Made by a program: the position numbers and the translations under genes
NCBI GenBank assembly: GCA_028386065.3
Contig: JAKUCV010003658.1
Location: 4,316-68,315, forward strand
Direction: 5' to 3'
Length of the DNA stretch: 64,000 nucleotides
DNA from: Turnera subulata
Lineage: Eukaryota > Streptophyta > Magnoliopsida > Malpighiales > Passifloraceae
The notes under the pieces: model-generated
The model's database searches: none
What the model was told of the DNA's origin: nothing
What the model saw: the letters and a program-made list of their open reading frames with translations, nothing else
Shown here: positions 54,962-64,000 of the stretch, piece after piece
Numbering within the stretch: the first letter of the stretch is position 1
Layout of the letters: the number at the start of each line of letters is the position of its first letter

Positions 54962-56748
54962 GTTTTTTTTTGTCGCAAAATAGAATGTTTCAATAATCAA
55001 ACAAGTACATCTTGATATAATAGTTGCATAAGGGCCTGAGGGGGAGCATATACCCAGTACGGTGGGAAATCCCTACGCCTCGCAGCCCTAGCAACCCAGT
55101 CTGCACTCTGTTGGCAGATCTAGAGATTTTACAGAACACGAAAGTAGTGGAAGAAATACAGTTATGGATGTTGCGGACAATAGAACGAATACAACTTGGT
55201 GAAGAGCCAGACTTCACCGCTTGAAACAAGACCCTGGAATCAGTCTCAATAACGACTTGAACAAAGTCTCTCGCCTTAGCTAGGAGGACCGCTTCCCTCA
55301 CAGCAACAGCTTCTGCCACCAAGGCATTTGAGCAATTGAATAACATGAATTTCCCGTCCACAACATCCCCTACTGTGTTCCTACATACTATACCCAAACT
55401 GGCATTATGATCTTCTTTGAACGTAACATCACAATTTATTTTTATTACATCCATATCCGGGGAAACCCATCTAGCATCAGAGTCAGTTACCACCTACGGC
55501 TGCATAGGTAAAGAGGTGACCGGGAAGGGGGACGTAAACTGCACCACCTCAGAGTGCAAGGAAGCACTAATATCCACTATAGACTTTGGATTGGGATTTA
55601 CATGATAAAAAATACACCTGTTTCTAGCATTCCAAATCCCCCAGTATACATAAGCAGTTAGATCCATTGTAGGTAAAGCATTTGCATTCTTGCAGCTTTG
55701 AAACAGAGACCACCACCATACCCGAATATCGCGAAAACCATCACCTTGTGGTCGATAGTTAAGTTGTGATGCAAACCATGTCGCACGAGCATGTGGGCAG
55801 AAAAAAACCATATGCTCTACCGTCTCCCCCTCCTCCAAGCATATTGGGCAATTAACATCAATATCCATGCCTCTTCTACTGAGACTTGAACGTGTTGCCA
55901 CAGCTTGATGCATAAGCTTCCAAATAAAAAAACTTGACTTTTGGAGCCACTTTGAGCGACCATATGGACTCCCAGAAAAGGATAGGAGGCATCCACGAAG
56001 GGCCAGAGGAAATACGAGCCTGCTGCCCAAGCTTTGCACCCAAAAGTTGGCGATAGTCAGACCTGACAGTATATGCACCCGTGTTGTGAAAGTGCCATAT
56101 AAATTCATCAGCAACATTTTGGGCAGGAAGAATTTTCATAATTCTTTCACATTCAGGTTGGGGGAACAATTGTTGTAAGACTTCCGTTCACCACCCTTTG
56201 CCATCCTCCGTGATTAGCATAGAAACTGATCGAAGCCCTTCCCCCATTGGTTTCACATACTGTATCCGGAACGGTTCCTCAAGAACCCAGCAATGCTCCC
56301 ATACCAACACCGATTTCCCATCACCCACATCCCATCTCAAACCTCGTTGCAAAACCTCTCTTCCTTTCAGGAGACTTGACCACAACGAGCTCGCTCTACA
56401 TCCTCTCTTTACTCTCAAGAAAACACCCCTCACAAAATATTTGGCTTTCAGCACTCTACCCCATAAGGTGTCCGGATTCATTAAAAGTCTCCAACTCTGT
56501 CTTGCAAGCAACGACAAGTTAAAGAGCTGTAAATCCATAAAGTTTAATCCTCCGTGTGACTTAGGGCTTAGTAACACATCCCACCTGATCCAGTGGATCT
56601 TCTCACCCTCTACATCTTGGGACCAAAAGAAATTGGCCATTTTGCTTTGGAAATTCTGACATGTGGATTTTGGGAGTTTAAATAAAGCCATAATATATGT
56701 TGGGATGGCAGTCAACCCTGCTTTGAGCATCACTTCCCTCCCTGCCGG
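54962..56748 (-). pseudogene. LINE ORF2 C-terminal fragment (minus strand)
   Basis: Minus strand from 56748: AGREVMLKAGLTAIPTYIM (RT thumb region), WRLLMNPDTLWGRVLKAKYF, WDVGDGKSVLVWEHCW, then after a frame change FIWHFHNTGAYTVRSDYRQL, the zf-RVT motif CPICLEEGETVEHMVFFCPH (near 55850), an in-frame amber stop at 55494-55496, and RNase H: VIKINCDVTFKEDHNASLG, EAVAVREAVLLAK, VVIETDSR (to 54990). A T-run at about 54962-54973 is the poly(A) tail in minus sense. The 5' part is cut by the LTR at 56749. Few disruptions, so younger than the 53.8-kb fragment. Confidence 0.85.
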
Positions 56749-58329
56749 TGTGAATACCCGACCCAAAATCCTTTGGGCCTATTCACCTAATCCTTTCACC
56801 TTCTTCCTCGGGTCAATCCCATGACATTTGAATCGCCACCCAAGTTTTATTAAGGACAAAACTTGGGAAAAACCTTCACGTGACTCCTTTAGGCTACATG
56901 GTCATAGCGAACCAAAGTCATGGGATCGGGCATTCATCACAGATGGGAAGGCACCCATCCGTGTTGGGTTGAGACTATGTGCAATTGTAGAATGCAAGCG
57001 TGCCTGGTGCAAGTGTGCATATGTGGAAGAATAAAGAGAAGGGGAGAAGAAGATTTGGCTTGCATCCCATTGTAAAACCGAGACTACCTACGTACCCGAG
57101 TGATCGGGGTCAAAGCCACGTAGTTCTAAACATGGCACTAATCGGCCACTTACATCATTAAAACCAACAGCATACAATCAACAAAGAATCAATAAAAAAA
57201 GTTTAGTGTTACCTCTTGTAGCCCTCCTCTAGCTCCTTGCAATGGGTCGAGTTCTACACCCACCTTCTTGTCGTTTCTAAGCTCAATGGTTGGTCCTCTT
57301 CTTGACTCCTCCTTGCTAATCTACTGCTGGTGCCTCCCACGAAATTCCTCCAGAGTTTCTGCCTAAGAAAGTATTTCTAGGCTTGGAGAGGTAGAGTTTC
57401 TCCAAGTACTCAAGGCTTATAGGTGTGTATGTGAGAAAAGTTTATGATCCTTTGAAATGTGTGTGAGGGGTCCTGTTTATAGTACTCTGGGAAGCCTAGG
57501 GGCGTAGACCTGCTTAATGGTGAAGATTATACCCGAAAATCTGGTCCAAAACCGCGTAGGATCGAAAGTAGAAACAAAATCGGAGATTTGGGCGAATCTA
57601 GGAAGACATGACCGTCGCTGCCGGCGGTCATCTGCTGCTTGACCGCCAGTGCCGGTGGTCTTGAGTTGATGCCCGCTAGCACCTGGCGGTCGTCACGAGA
57701 GACCGTCGGTTGCCCTGCGTGTCACCCGTTCTTTCTTTTTTTGGCTCCCAATCCCCCTAATTCAGCCCTGATTTGATCTTACCGCATAATTAACCCCTAA
57801 TCAACCCAGAATCACTCAATTACTTGATCATCACTCCCCTAAATCATTCCAAGATTGAATGATTACACATTTAACACCCATTTCCTACTAAATCATACTA
57901 AAAACAACATTCCTACATAAATGATGATTTAGCTCTGATTTTTCACGAAAATCAGAGCCTAGATTAGTCTTCAAGAAATGTGTTGATGGGCTAATTAAAC
58001 TCTGGAGAACTAACTTGGGCTCTTGAACCCATCTTTAACCCAAAGATAAATCATCTCATTAAAATTGGATTAAACATAGACAAAAGGCCCAAGGACACAT
58101 TTCAGCATAAATAAACCTTATTATATATTTTATCCTAAGATTAAATCATCTCATTAATCCTAGTACACCAATATACAATGGCTCAAGTTACTAAAATGTG
58201 CTACTTCCATTAAGATAAATTCTTGACATGCTTTATTCCTAGGACTAAATCATCTCATTAACCCTAGGTTCAAACATTTTAAAATCTAACTTTCATGAAA
58301 AATTCGTTGGTCTAATTTGGGTGTTCACA
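56749..58329 (-). repeat. Family C LTR, copy 1
   Basis: Plus-strand borders TGTGAATACCC (56749) and GGGTGTTCACA (58329), 1.58 kb. Orientation is minus because the sequence right of it (58330-58345, minus sense ACGAGGGGCATC) looks like a polypurine tract next to TGTGAACACC. Contains GACCGCC/GGCGGTC-rich clusters at 57610-57720. No genes. The left end abuts LINE sequence at 56748. Confidence 0.75.
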
Positions 58330-59205
58330 GATGCCCCTCGTTGATGAGTCCTTAGGAACTAAGGACGAAACAACGCAAGAACAGGAACGACCAAATTTTA
58401 ATGATGGATATGTGTGGTGTATGCCAAGGGTTGGAGCATCCCATGCTCCGCTTCGGGAGTCATCTCATCCTAAAGATTTGAGGGACTGGCCCTCGGTTTG
58501 TGGGAATCATCTGATCCCACGTCTTGGGAATCATCTCACCCCGAGGTGATAGAATCATCTTTTCTATCGGGTTATCAGCAAAGAATCATCTCATTTTTGT
58601 CAACTAGGTTTCGACTTGGGAATCATCTCATCTCAAGTCATGGTTTTTTAGAATCATCTCATCCTAATGGCTTCGCCATCGACTTTTGTCAGAAGTGCCG
58701 TTTTACGGCCTGGTTTTCTAGTTCCTAGGCATCTCATACCCTATCATCTTCTAAGATGTCGCTCCGTGACTGTACTGTATATACCTTGGGCATCACATGC
58801 CCCCATATCTCTCATCGAAAAGGTGCCACTTCGTGGCTCGGTTGTCGGGAATCTTCCTATCCTATCGATTGCCTACTCAACACTTTGGTTTGGGGATCAC
58901 CTCATTCCGGGGTTTGTTTTTGCGTGTACCGGGTACACGGCTTTGGCTTTGTGTGTACCGGGTACACGGCTTTGTTCTTGCATGTAACGGGTACACGGAT
59001 TTGGCCTTGTGTGTACCGGGTACATGGCTTCGGTCTTGCATGTACCGGGTACACGGCTTTGGTCTTGCGTGTACTAGGTATACGGCTTTGGTTTTGTGTT
59101 TCCTCAAGTTTGTTCCTTCTCACCTCTCAATTTTGCATGTACCGGGTATACGGCTTTGGGTTTTGCGTGTACCAGGTACACGGCTTTGGCTTTGCGTGTA
59201 CCGGG
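58330..59205 (-). mobile_element. Short internal remnant between two family C LTRs
   Basis: Begins GATGCCCCTCGTTGATGAGTCC, matching the start of the right internal region at 61047 (3' end of the element in minus sense), continues with AATCATCTCATCxx repeats (58450-58660), and ends in the 29-bp minisatellite directly against the next LTR. No PBS or gag, so most of the internal region has been deleted. Frames 58756-59247 and neighbours only reflect the minisatellite. Confidence 0.65.
58915..59205. repeat. 29-bp minisatellite
   Basis: About eight and a half imperfect copies of a unit like GTGTACCGGGTACACGGC plus TTTGGCTTTGC, with one 40-bp interruption near 59098-59137. Each unit centres on the palindrome GTGTACCGGGTACAC. 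Confidence 0.85.
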
Positions 59206-61046
59206 TGTGAATACCCAACCCAAAATCATTTGGGCCTATTCACCTAATCCTTTTCACCTTCTTCCTCGGGTCAATCTCATGACATTGGAGTCGCCACCCA
59301 AATTTTATTAAGGACAAAACTTGGGAAAAACCTTCATGTGAAACCTTTAGGCTACATGGTCATAGTGAACCAAAATCATGGGATCAGAGGTTCGTCATAG
59401 ATGGAAAGGTGTTAGGAACCCATCTGTGTTGGGTCGAGGCTATATGCAATTGTAAAATGCAAGTTTGCCTGGTGCAAGTGTGCATGTGTGGAAAATAAAG
59501 AGAAGGGGAGAAGAAGAAGATTTGGCTTGCAACTCATTGGCAACTAGAGACTACCTACGTACCCGAGTGACTGGGGTCAAAGCCACGTAGTTCTAAGGGT
59601 TAATTAACACAAATTACGTCATCATATCAGCAGCAAACATCTCAGCAACATCAAATCATCAAATCATCAGCAATCAATGAGATTCACAATCAAAAAGGGA
59701 TTAGAGTACTTACCTTGGTTGTTGGACAGAATCTATGGGTGGTCTTCGACTGGATTTTATACAATGATAATGGCCAATTAAGCTTCTTGGCTCAACATTA
59801 AAGTTGTAGATCTCCCTCTTAGCTTTCCAGAGAGTCTAAGATTGTAGCAATTTGACTTCCAGAACTCGAGATATGAATTATTTTCTGAGACTACATGCAT
59901 CAGGAACCTCCACTCGGGTTCTTCATGTTCTTGGCTTCCTGATGGCCTTTGATTGCTTTCCTCCTCTTTGATCAGCTGCTACACTTCAACCTTGATGCCC
60001 CATGATGCAAAAATCTACAGGATTCTTCCAGAATAACAATAAAGAGAGTGTTTTCTTGGGATTTAGAGAAGTAGAGTTTCTCCAAGCCTTCCTAAGCTTA
60101 TGGGTGTGTGTGTCTAGATGATTATGTCCCCTATGGATGTGAATGGGAGACCCTATTTATAGATTTCAAGGAGTACAGGGTTCATAGACCTCACAATGAG
60201 TGGGATTCTTGCTAAAAATCCGACCAAAAATCGTGTGGAATCGAATTAACAGTTGAAAATCGCGTAACATGAATGGTAGGTGCCTGGCGGTCATGTCGGC
60301 ATGGCAGCCACGCCTGGTGGTCATGTCCGAATGACCGCTAGGTAATTTTGGATGACCGCCAAGCACTTTTGGATGACCGCCAAGCCATTAGATGACCGCC
60401 AAGTACTGGTACTCTTTCCTTTTGGATCCCAATCACCATTAATTCCGGGTCTGATTGATTTTAAGCGTGGAATTAAAATTGTCAGACCAAGAATCACTCC
60501 ATTCTTGCTGGTCACTCCTATCAATCACTCCAATTTACATTAAAACACCTTATTTATCTCTAATTAGCTCCAAATCAACTCTCTTTTACCAAAAACATAC
60601 TTTCTATAGGAAAAGTAAATTTAATTCTGATTTTGCACGAAAATCAAAGCTAAATTTGAGCTACAAGAAAAATATTTTTTTGGGCCAATAAACTCTGGAG
60701 GATCCAAGCTTTATTAACCTAAGCCTCTAAATCAAATTTTAACCCAAAAGTAAATCTTCTCAATATTATTGGGTTAAAAAATATCCAAAAAGCCCAAGTA
60801 AATAAAACAAAACATATTCTATTAAATCAAACCTTAGCACATATTTTCATCTTAAGATTAAATCATCTCAATAACCCTTGGACTCCAACACGTATCAAGG
60901 TTCAATTTATAAAATATGCACATTCATTAAAATAAATTCTAAATATATTCTAGCCAAAGACTAAATCATCTCATTAATCTTGTGGTTTGGACACATCTAG
61001 AACCTAAGTTAATAAAATGTTCGTGGGTCAAATTTGGGTGTTCACA
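59206..61046 (-). repeat. Family C LTR, copy 2
   Basis: TGTGAATACCC (59206) to GGGTGTTCACA (61046), 1.84 kb; aligns with copy 1 over both ends. The middle has an array of GGATGACCGCCAAG units (60340-60405) and a (TTTTAACCCAAAAG-type) AT-rich stretch. No genes. Confidence 0.75.
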
Positions 61047-61492
61047 GGTGCCCCTCGTTGATGAGTCTTTAGATACTAAAGATGAAACAACGCAGGAAAG
61101 GAACAACCAAATTTGTGAATGTTTGCTACTGAATGATGTGATTAGTGCGTATGTGCTAAAGGTTGGAGCATCCTATGCTACACTTTGGGAATCATCTCAT
61201 CACGAAAGTTTGTGAGGGACTGGCCCTCGAGGCTAGAAATCATCTCATCCCGGGGTTTGCGAGGACTGGGTCCTCGGCTTATGGGAATCATCTCCTTCAT
61301 AGAGAAACTGGTTAGGGATTTATCTCCTCTCTAGGAAAACTTTCCTTTTCTCTCTTGAAAATCTATCATCCTTACCCTAGAGGAATTTTTTCTCATGCAC
61401 TATCGGCACGGTACCTTAAGAGAGGTTTGGTTATGTATTCTCACATCGATCGGGGTGCTTCGCCTTCATACCATCGTTTGTCTTTCTTAAAG

Positions 61493-61930
61493 GGATATAG
61501 TCAAAGAGACTAAAAAGCGGTATCAAGAGATCTTATTCGTGAGAATATATAGTCAAGGGACTAGAAGAAGGGACCAAGAGATCCTATCCTTGAGGATATA
61601 GCCACACAATTAAAAGAGGGGTCAAGAGATATTATCCATAAGGATATAGCCAAACAACTAAAAGAGGGATCAAGAGATCTTATCCATGAGGATGTAGCCA
61701 AGCGACTAAGAGAGGGATCAAGAGATTTTATCCATGAGGATATAGTCAAGCGACCTAGAGAGGGATCAAGGAGATCTTATCCATGAGGATATAGCCAAGC
61801 GACTAAGAGAGGGATCAAGAGATCTTATCCATGAGGATATAGCCAAGCGACTAAGAGAGGGATCAAGAGATCTTATCCATGAGGATATAGCCAAGCGACT
61901 AAAAGAGGGACCAAGAGATCTTAAATTTTG
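61493..61930. repeat. 48-bp minisatellite (16-codon period)
   Basis: About nine tandem copies of a 48-bp unit with the core AGGGATCAAGAGATCTTATC and CATGAGGATATAGCCAAGCG. The copies at 61700-61910 are nearly identical and the left ones diverge. Since 48 is divisible by three, minus-strand frames (61561-61749, 61766-61954) read a repeated RSLDPSLSRLAISSWI peptide; there is no sign it is a gene. Confidence 0.9.
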
Positions 61931-63884
61931 AGGCTGAACATGCCCCTTATCCACAACTGGAAGTCTACTCTATTTCTCAAGCTCACTAGTCCATTATCAA
62001 CACAGGTTCGGGTACCGTGCCCCTAGCATTATTTCACGAAAGGGTTTGGCCTTACAACTCGTTCCATTGAGAATGCCCAATTATCAATTCATGTATTCTT
62101 GGGACAACATGCCCTTGGTGTCTACAGGTAGTTATAGCACCTATATCTAGAGTGCGGGCACGGCATGCCCATTGGTCTACAAACCATATTGTCTAAATAA
62201 ATTAGGCATGCCATGCCCATTCGGCCACTAACTCTAGGACGTGTAAGTCTACACAAAACGAATCAAAGGAATCCATGTCTATGTCTAAGTGATGCATGAG
62301 CATGTCTAAAACGTGTTGTCCTTTCAATGCATGGGGATGCCCCTAGTCTCTACATGTTTGTTTTTAGATGCAAGCGCCCTCTACTTCTATATGATGTGTT
62401 TATTGCTTTTTTTTTCTTTTTGTTTCTCTTTCTTTTCGAATGCAAGTGCCATATATGTCTACATGATGTGTTTGAGCTTTGAAAAACATTCGAGCCAGAG
62501 TGAAAGTTAAGCAACTTGAGGAAAAGGCGAATTATTCTATCAAAAATACTAAAGCTTCATGTGAAGGATTCTCAATTGACCATGAACAAGTTTTTTTTTC
62601 AAATAAGAACCCCATGAGTGGTCGACTAAAAAGTTCTAGGTGCATGATAGATCATCTTGCGAAGCGATGGGGCCGGAGGTGAGGAAACTTCGTGAGAGCG
62701 GATGAGGTTCAGGCACTCCTTTATGGCCAGTGGCTACTCTCCCTATTTTGCCTTAACTTTTGCCTAGACTGCCCTTTCGGGTTTTCAATCTAGCATGCGT
62801 GTCCTAAATTTTGCCTAGGCCGCCCTTTCGGGTTTTCAACCTAGCGGATTTTCTTTTTTTTTTTAATTCTCTTTTATTTTATTCGCCTTTTTCAAGGGAG
62901 TAGCAACCACAAGCCCTTGGAAGGATACAATCATGATGAGTCATAGGAGATATGCTTGAGAAGCTGTTGAAGAGGTAGGCGAATGGATAACTAGAGCTGG
63001 CAGAAGACCAAATAACAACCTTGAGGAAGAAAAAGTGTTCTTGAGAGAGAGGAATGACACTTTGTCATTCTTGAGAGTCAGAGTCTGAAAAATTTGCATT
63101 TGAATATCCTCGTGGCATATTTTACCTTGAGATACAAGAACAAACTCCATTCTTGCCTATTGAACCAACCTAAGAACCGATTAGACCGAGCCCGTTGCCG
63201 GGTTACCTACGTATCTGTGGATGTGGTGTTTGATTTGAGATGTTTATCAAGATAGTATCTTTTGGGAAGTCGAATCTGGTAGGTTTATAGGAGAACACTT
63301 GTCTTTTTCATTCATGGCTTCCTCCTGGTTTCAAAAAAAATGGGTGATGAATCAATCATTTAGGCACTAAGGGTCACTTTTCCTTTCCTCGTTCTTTTTC
63401 TTTTTTTTTTCTTTTTCAACTTTTTTTTTTCCGAGGGGAATGACCCATTTGAACATGTACATTTGGATAAAACTTTTTAGGAACATAGATCCATTTTCGG
63501 GAAGTAATTCTTTTAGACAAGTGTTCAAGGTAAATATGATGGGGTCTACATGGAGGTTGGAATGGATAGATTTTTGAAGGTTAACTTGGGTTTGTGTTTG
63601 AAGGTTTAAAAAGGTAAGTGTTTAGGTAGGAATGGGTTACACCCACAGAATCAAGTATTCGTAGTTCATTGGAAGGTCCTCAGGTTAAGTCAATGGACTT
63701 TCATGAAAATTTGTCAAATTTTTGCCATAAAAAGATGAGGGAATAAGATTTTATTCCATGAGAGGAACTAAAAGGTACAATTATTCAAATGCTTGAAAAT
63801 AAAGTGAGTCTTATGGGATTGAACCATCACTCTTTATGAAAATTTAGTCTCTCTACTCTCGATTCTTATCAATATCTATGCATG

Positions 63885-64000
63885 GTAGGCAATGTCAGCA
63901 ACCAATATCAATCAAGTTCTGAATGCATGGCGCAAGCTTCCACAGTTGTCAACTGTATGTCCTTGAGTCTGGTGATACTCACAATATTTCCTTTGATCAG
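63885..64000 (-). pseudogene. Gypsy gag zinc-knuckle fragment at window edge
   Basis: Minus strand from 64000: QRKYCEYHQTQGHTVDNC, then LRHA and, after a one-base shift, IQNLIDIG. This matches the CxxHx4Hx4C knuckle and the following alpha segment of Tat/Ogre-like plant gypsy gag proteins. It is followed downstream (leftward) by non-coding sequence. The rest of gag would lie beyond the window. Confidence 0.65.

Larger units (their letters stand above)
61047..64000 (-). mobile_element. Internal region of family C LTR element, running off the right edge
   Basis: Starts with the polypurine-like block (minus sense AACGAGGGGCACC) beside the LTR. Contains a 48-bp minisatellite (61493-61930), a pair of GCCCTTTCGGGTTTTCAA repeats near 62770 and 62822, pyrimidine runs near 62400 and 63395-63430, and at the right edge a gag relic. 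No protease, RT or integrase is visible between gag and 3' LTR, so this looks like a gag-bearing non-autonomous element or a badly deleted one. Frames 62313-62682 and 62941-63150 are unsupported. Confidence 0.55.

Noticed and set aside
58915..61930. Regularly spaced repeats suggesting a CRISPR-like array
   Set aside because: Units are contiguous and degenerate with no unique spacers, in plant nuclear DNA; they are minisatellites.
1..64000. tRNA, rRNA or other structured RNA genes
   Set aside because: None of the conserved tRNA box A/box B or rRNA landmarks was noticed on either strand; only primer-binding-site remnants of retroelements were seen.

Overview
This window reads as nuclear DNA of a flowering plant (probably a eudicot; the species cannot be named from sequence). 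The evidence is plant-type L1 LINEs with RNase H, Ty3-gypsy and Ty1-copia elements, a nepenthesin-like aspartic protease relic, EXO70 and PPR gene fragments carried by a transposon, and very AT-rich spacers. I find no intact ordinary protein gene. Nearly all of the window is transposable elements nested in one another, most of them broken. Coordinates of element ends come from reading terminal motifs and target-site duplications (TSDs) by eye.

Layout. 1-1.93 kb: leader and LTR of a minus-strand copia-like element running off the left edge. 1.93-3.69 kb: GC-rich then LTR-like sequence. 4.8-5.86 kb: an aspartic protease pseudogene between two direct repeats. 6.6-7.4 kb: a short internally deleted LINE with a 220-bp tandem duplication. 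8.65-9.54 kb: a non-autonomous Helitron. 11.72-39.95 kb: one full-length L1-type LINE (about 6 kb of its own sequence, 15-bp TSD at both ends), split inside its endonuclease domain by a 20.7-kb mosaic of gypsy-type LTR elements (13.72-34.44 kb) and, in its 3' UTR, by a 1.4-kb hAT element.

The mosaic holds one degenerate gag-pol on the plus strand (15.7-20.45 kb), bracketed by inverted copies of its own 3' end. Next to it is a chain of minus-strand, non-coding LTR units in the order LTR, 1.5-kb internal, LTR, internal, LTR joined to LTR, internal, inverted LTR fragment.

39.95-48.0 kb is a diverged tandem segmental duplication in which each copy keeps one short minus-strand open frame. A Mutator-like element sits in the first copy (42.69-44.29 kb). 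A second one of the same TIR family lies just beyond the second copy (48.40-50.58 kb) and is a Pack-MULE carrying a PPR fragment and an EXO70 fragment. 50.77-53.27 kb is a deleted copia element with both LTRs and a TSD. 53.8-56.75 kb holds two LINE 3' fragments, tail to tail. From 56.75 kb to the right edge is a minus-strand LTR element family with two LTRs, two minisatellites and a gag zinc-knuckle relic at the edge.

Nothing here works as a pathway. The biological interest is in genome dynamics: gene-fragment capture, LTR-LTR joints, inversions at short homologies and layered insertion history.
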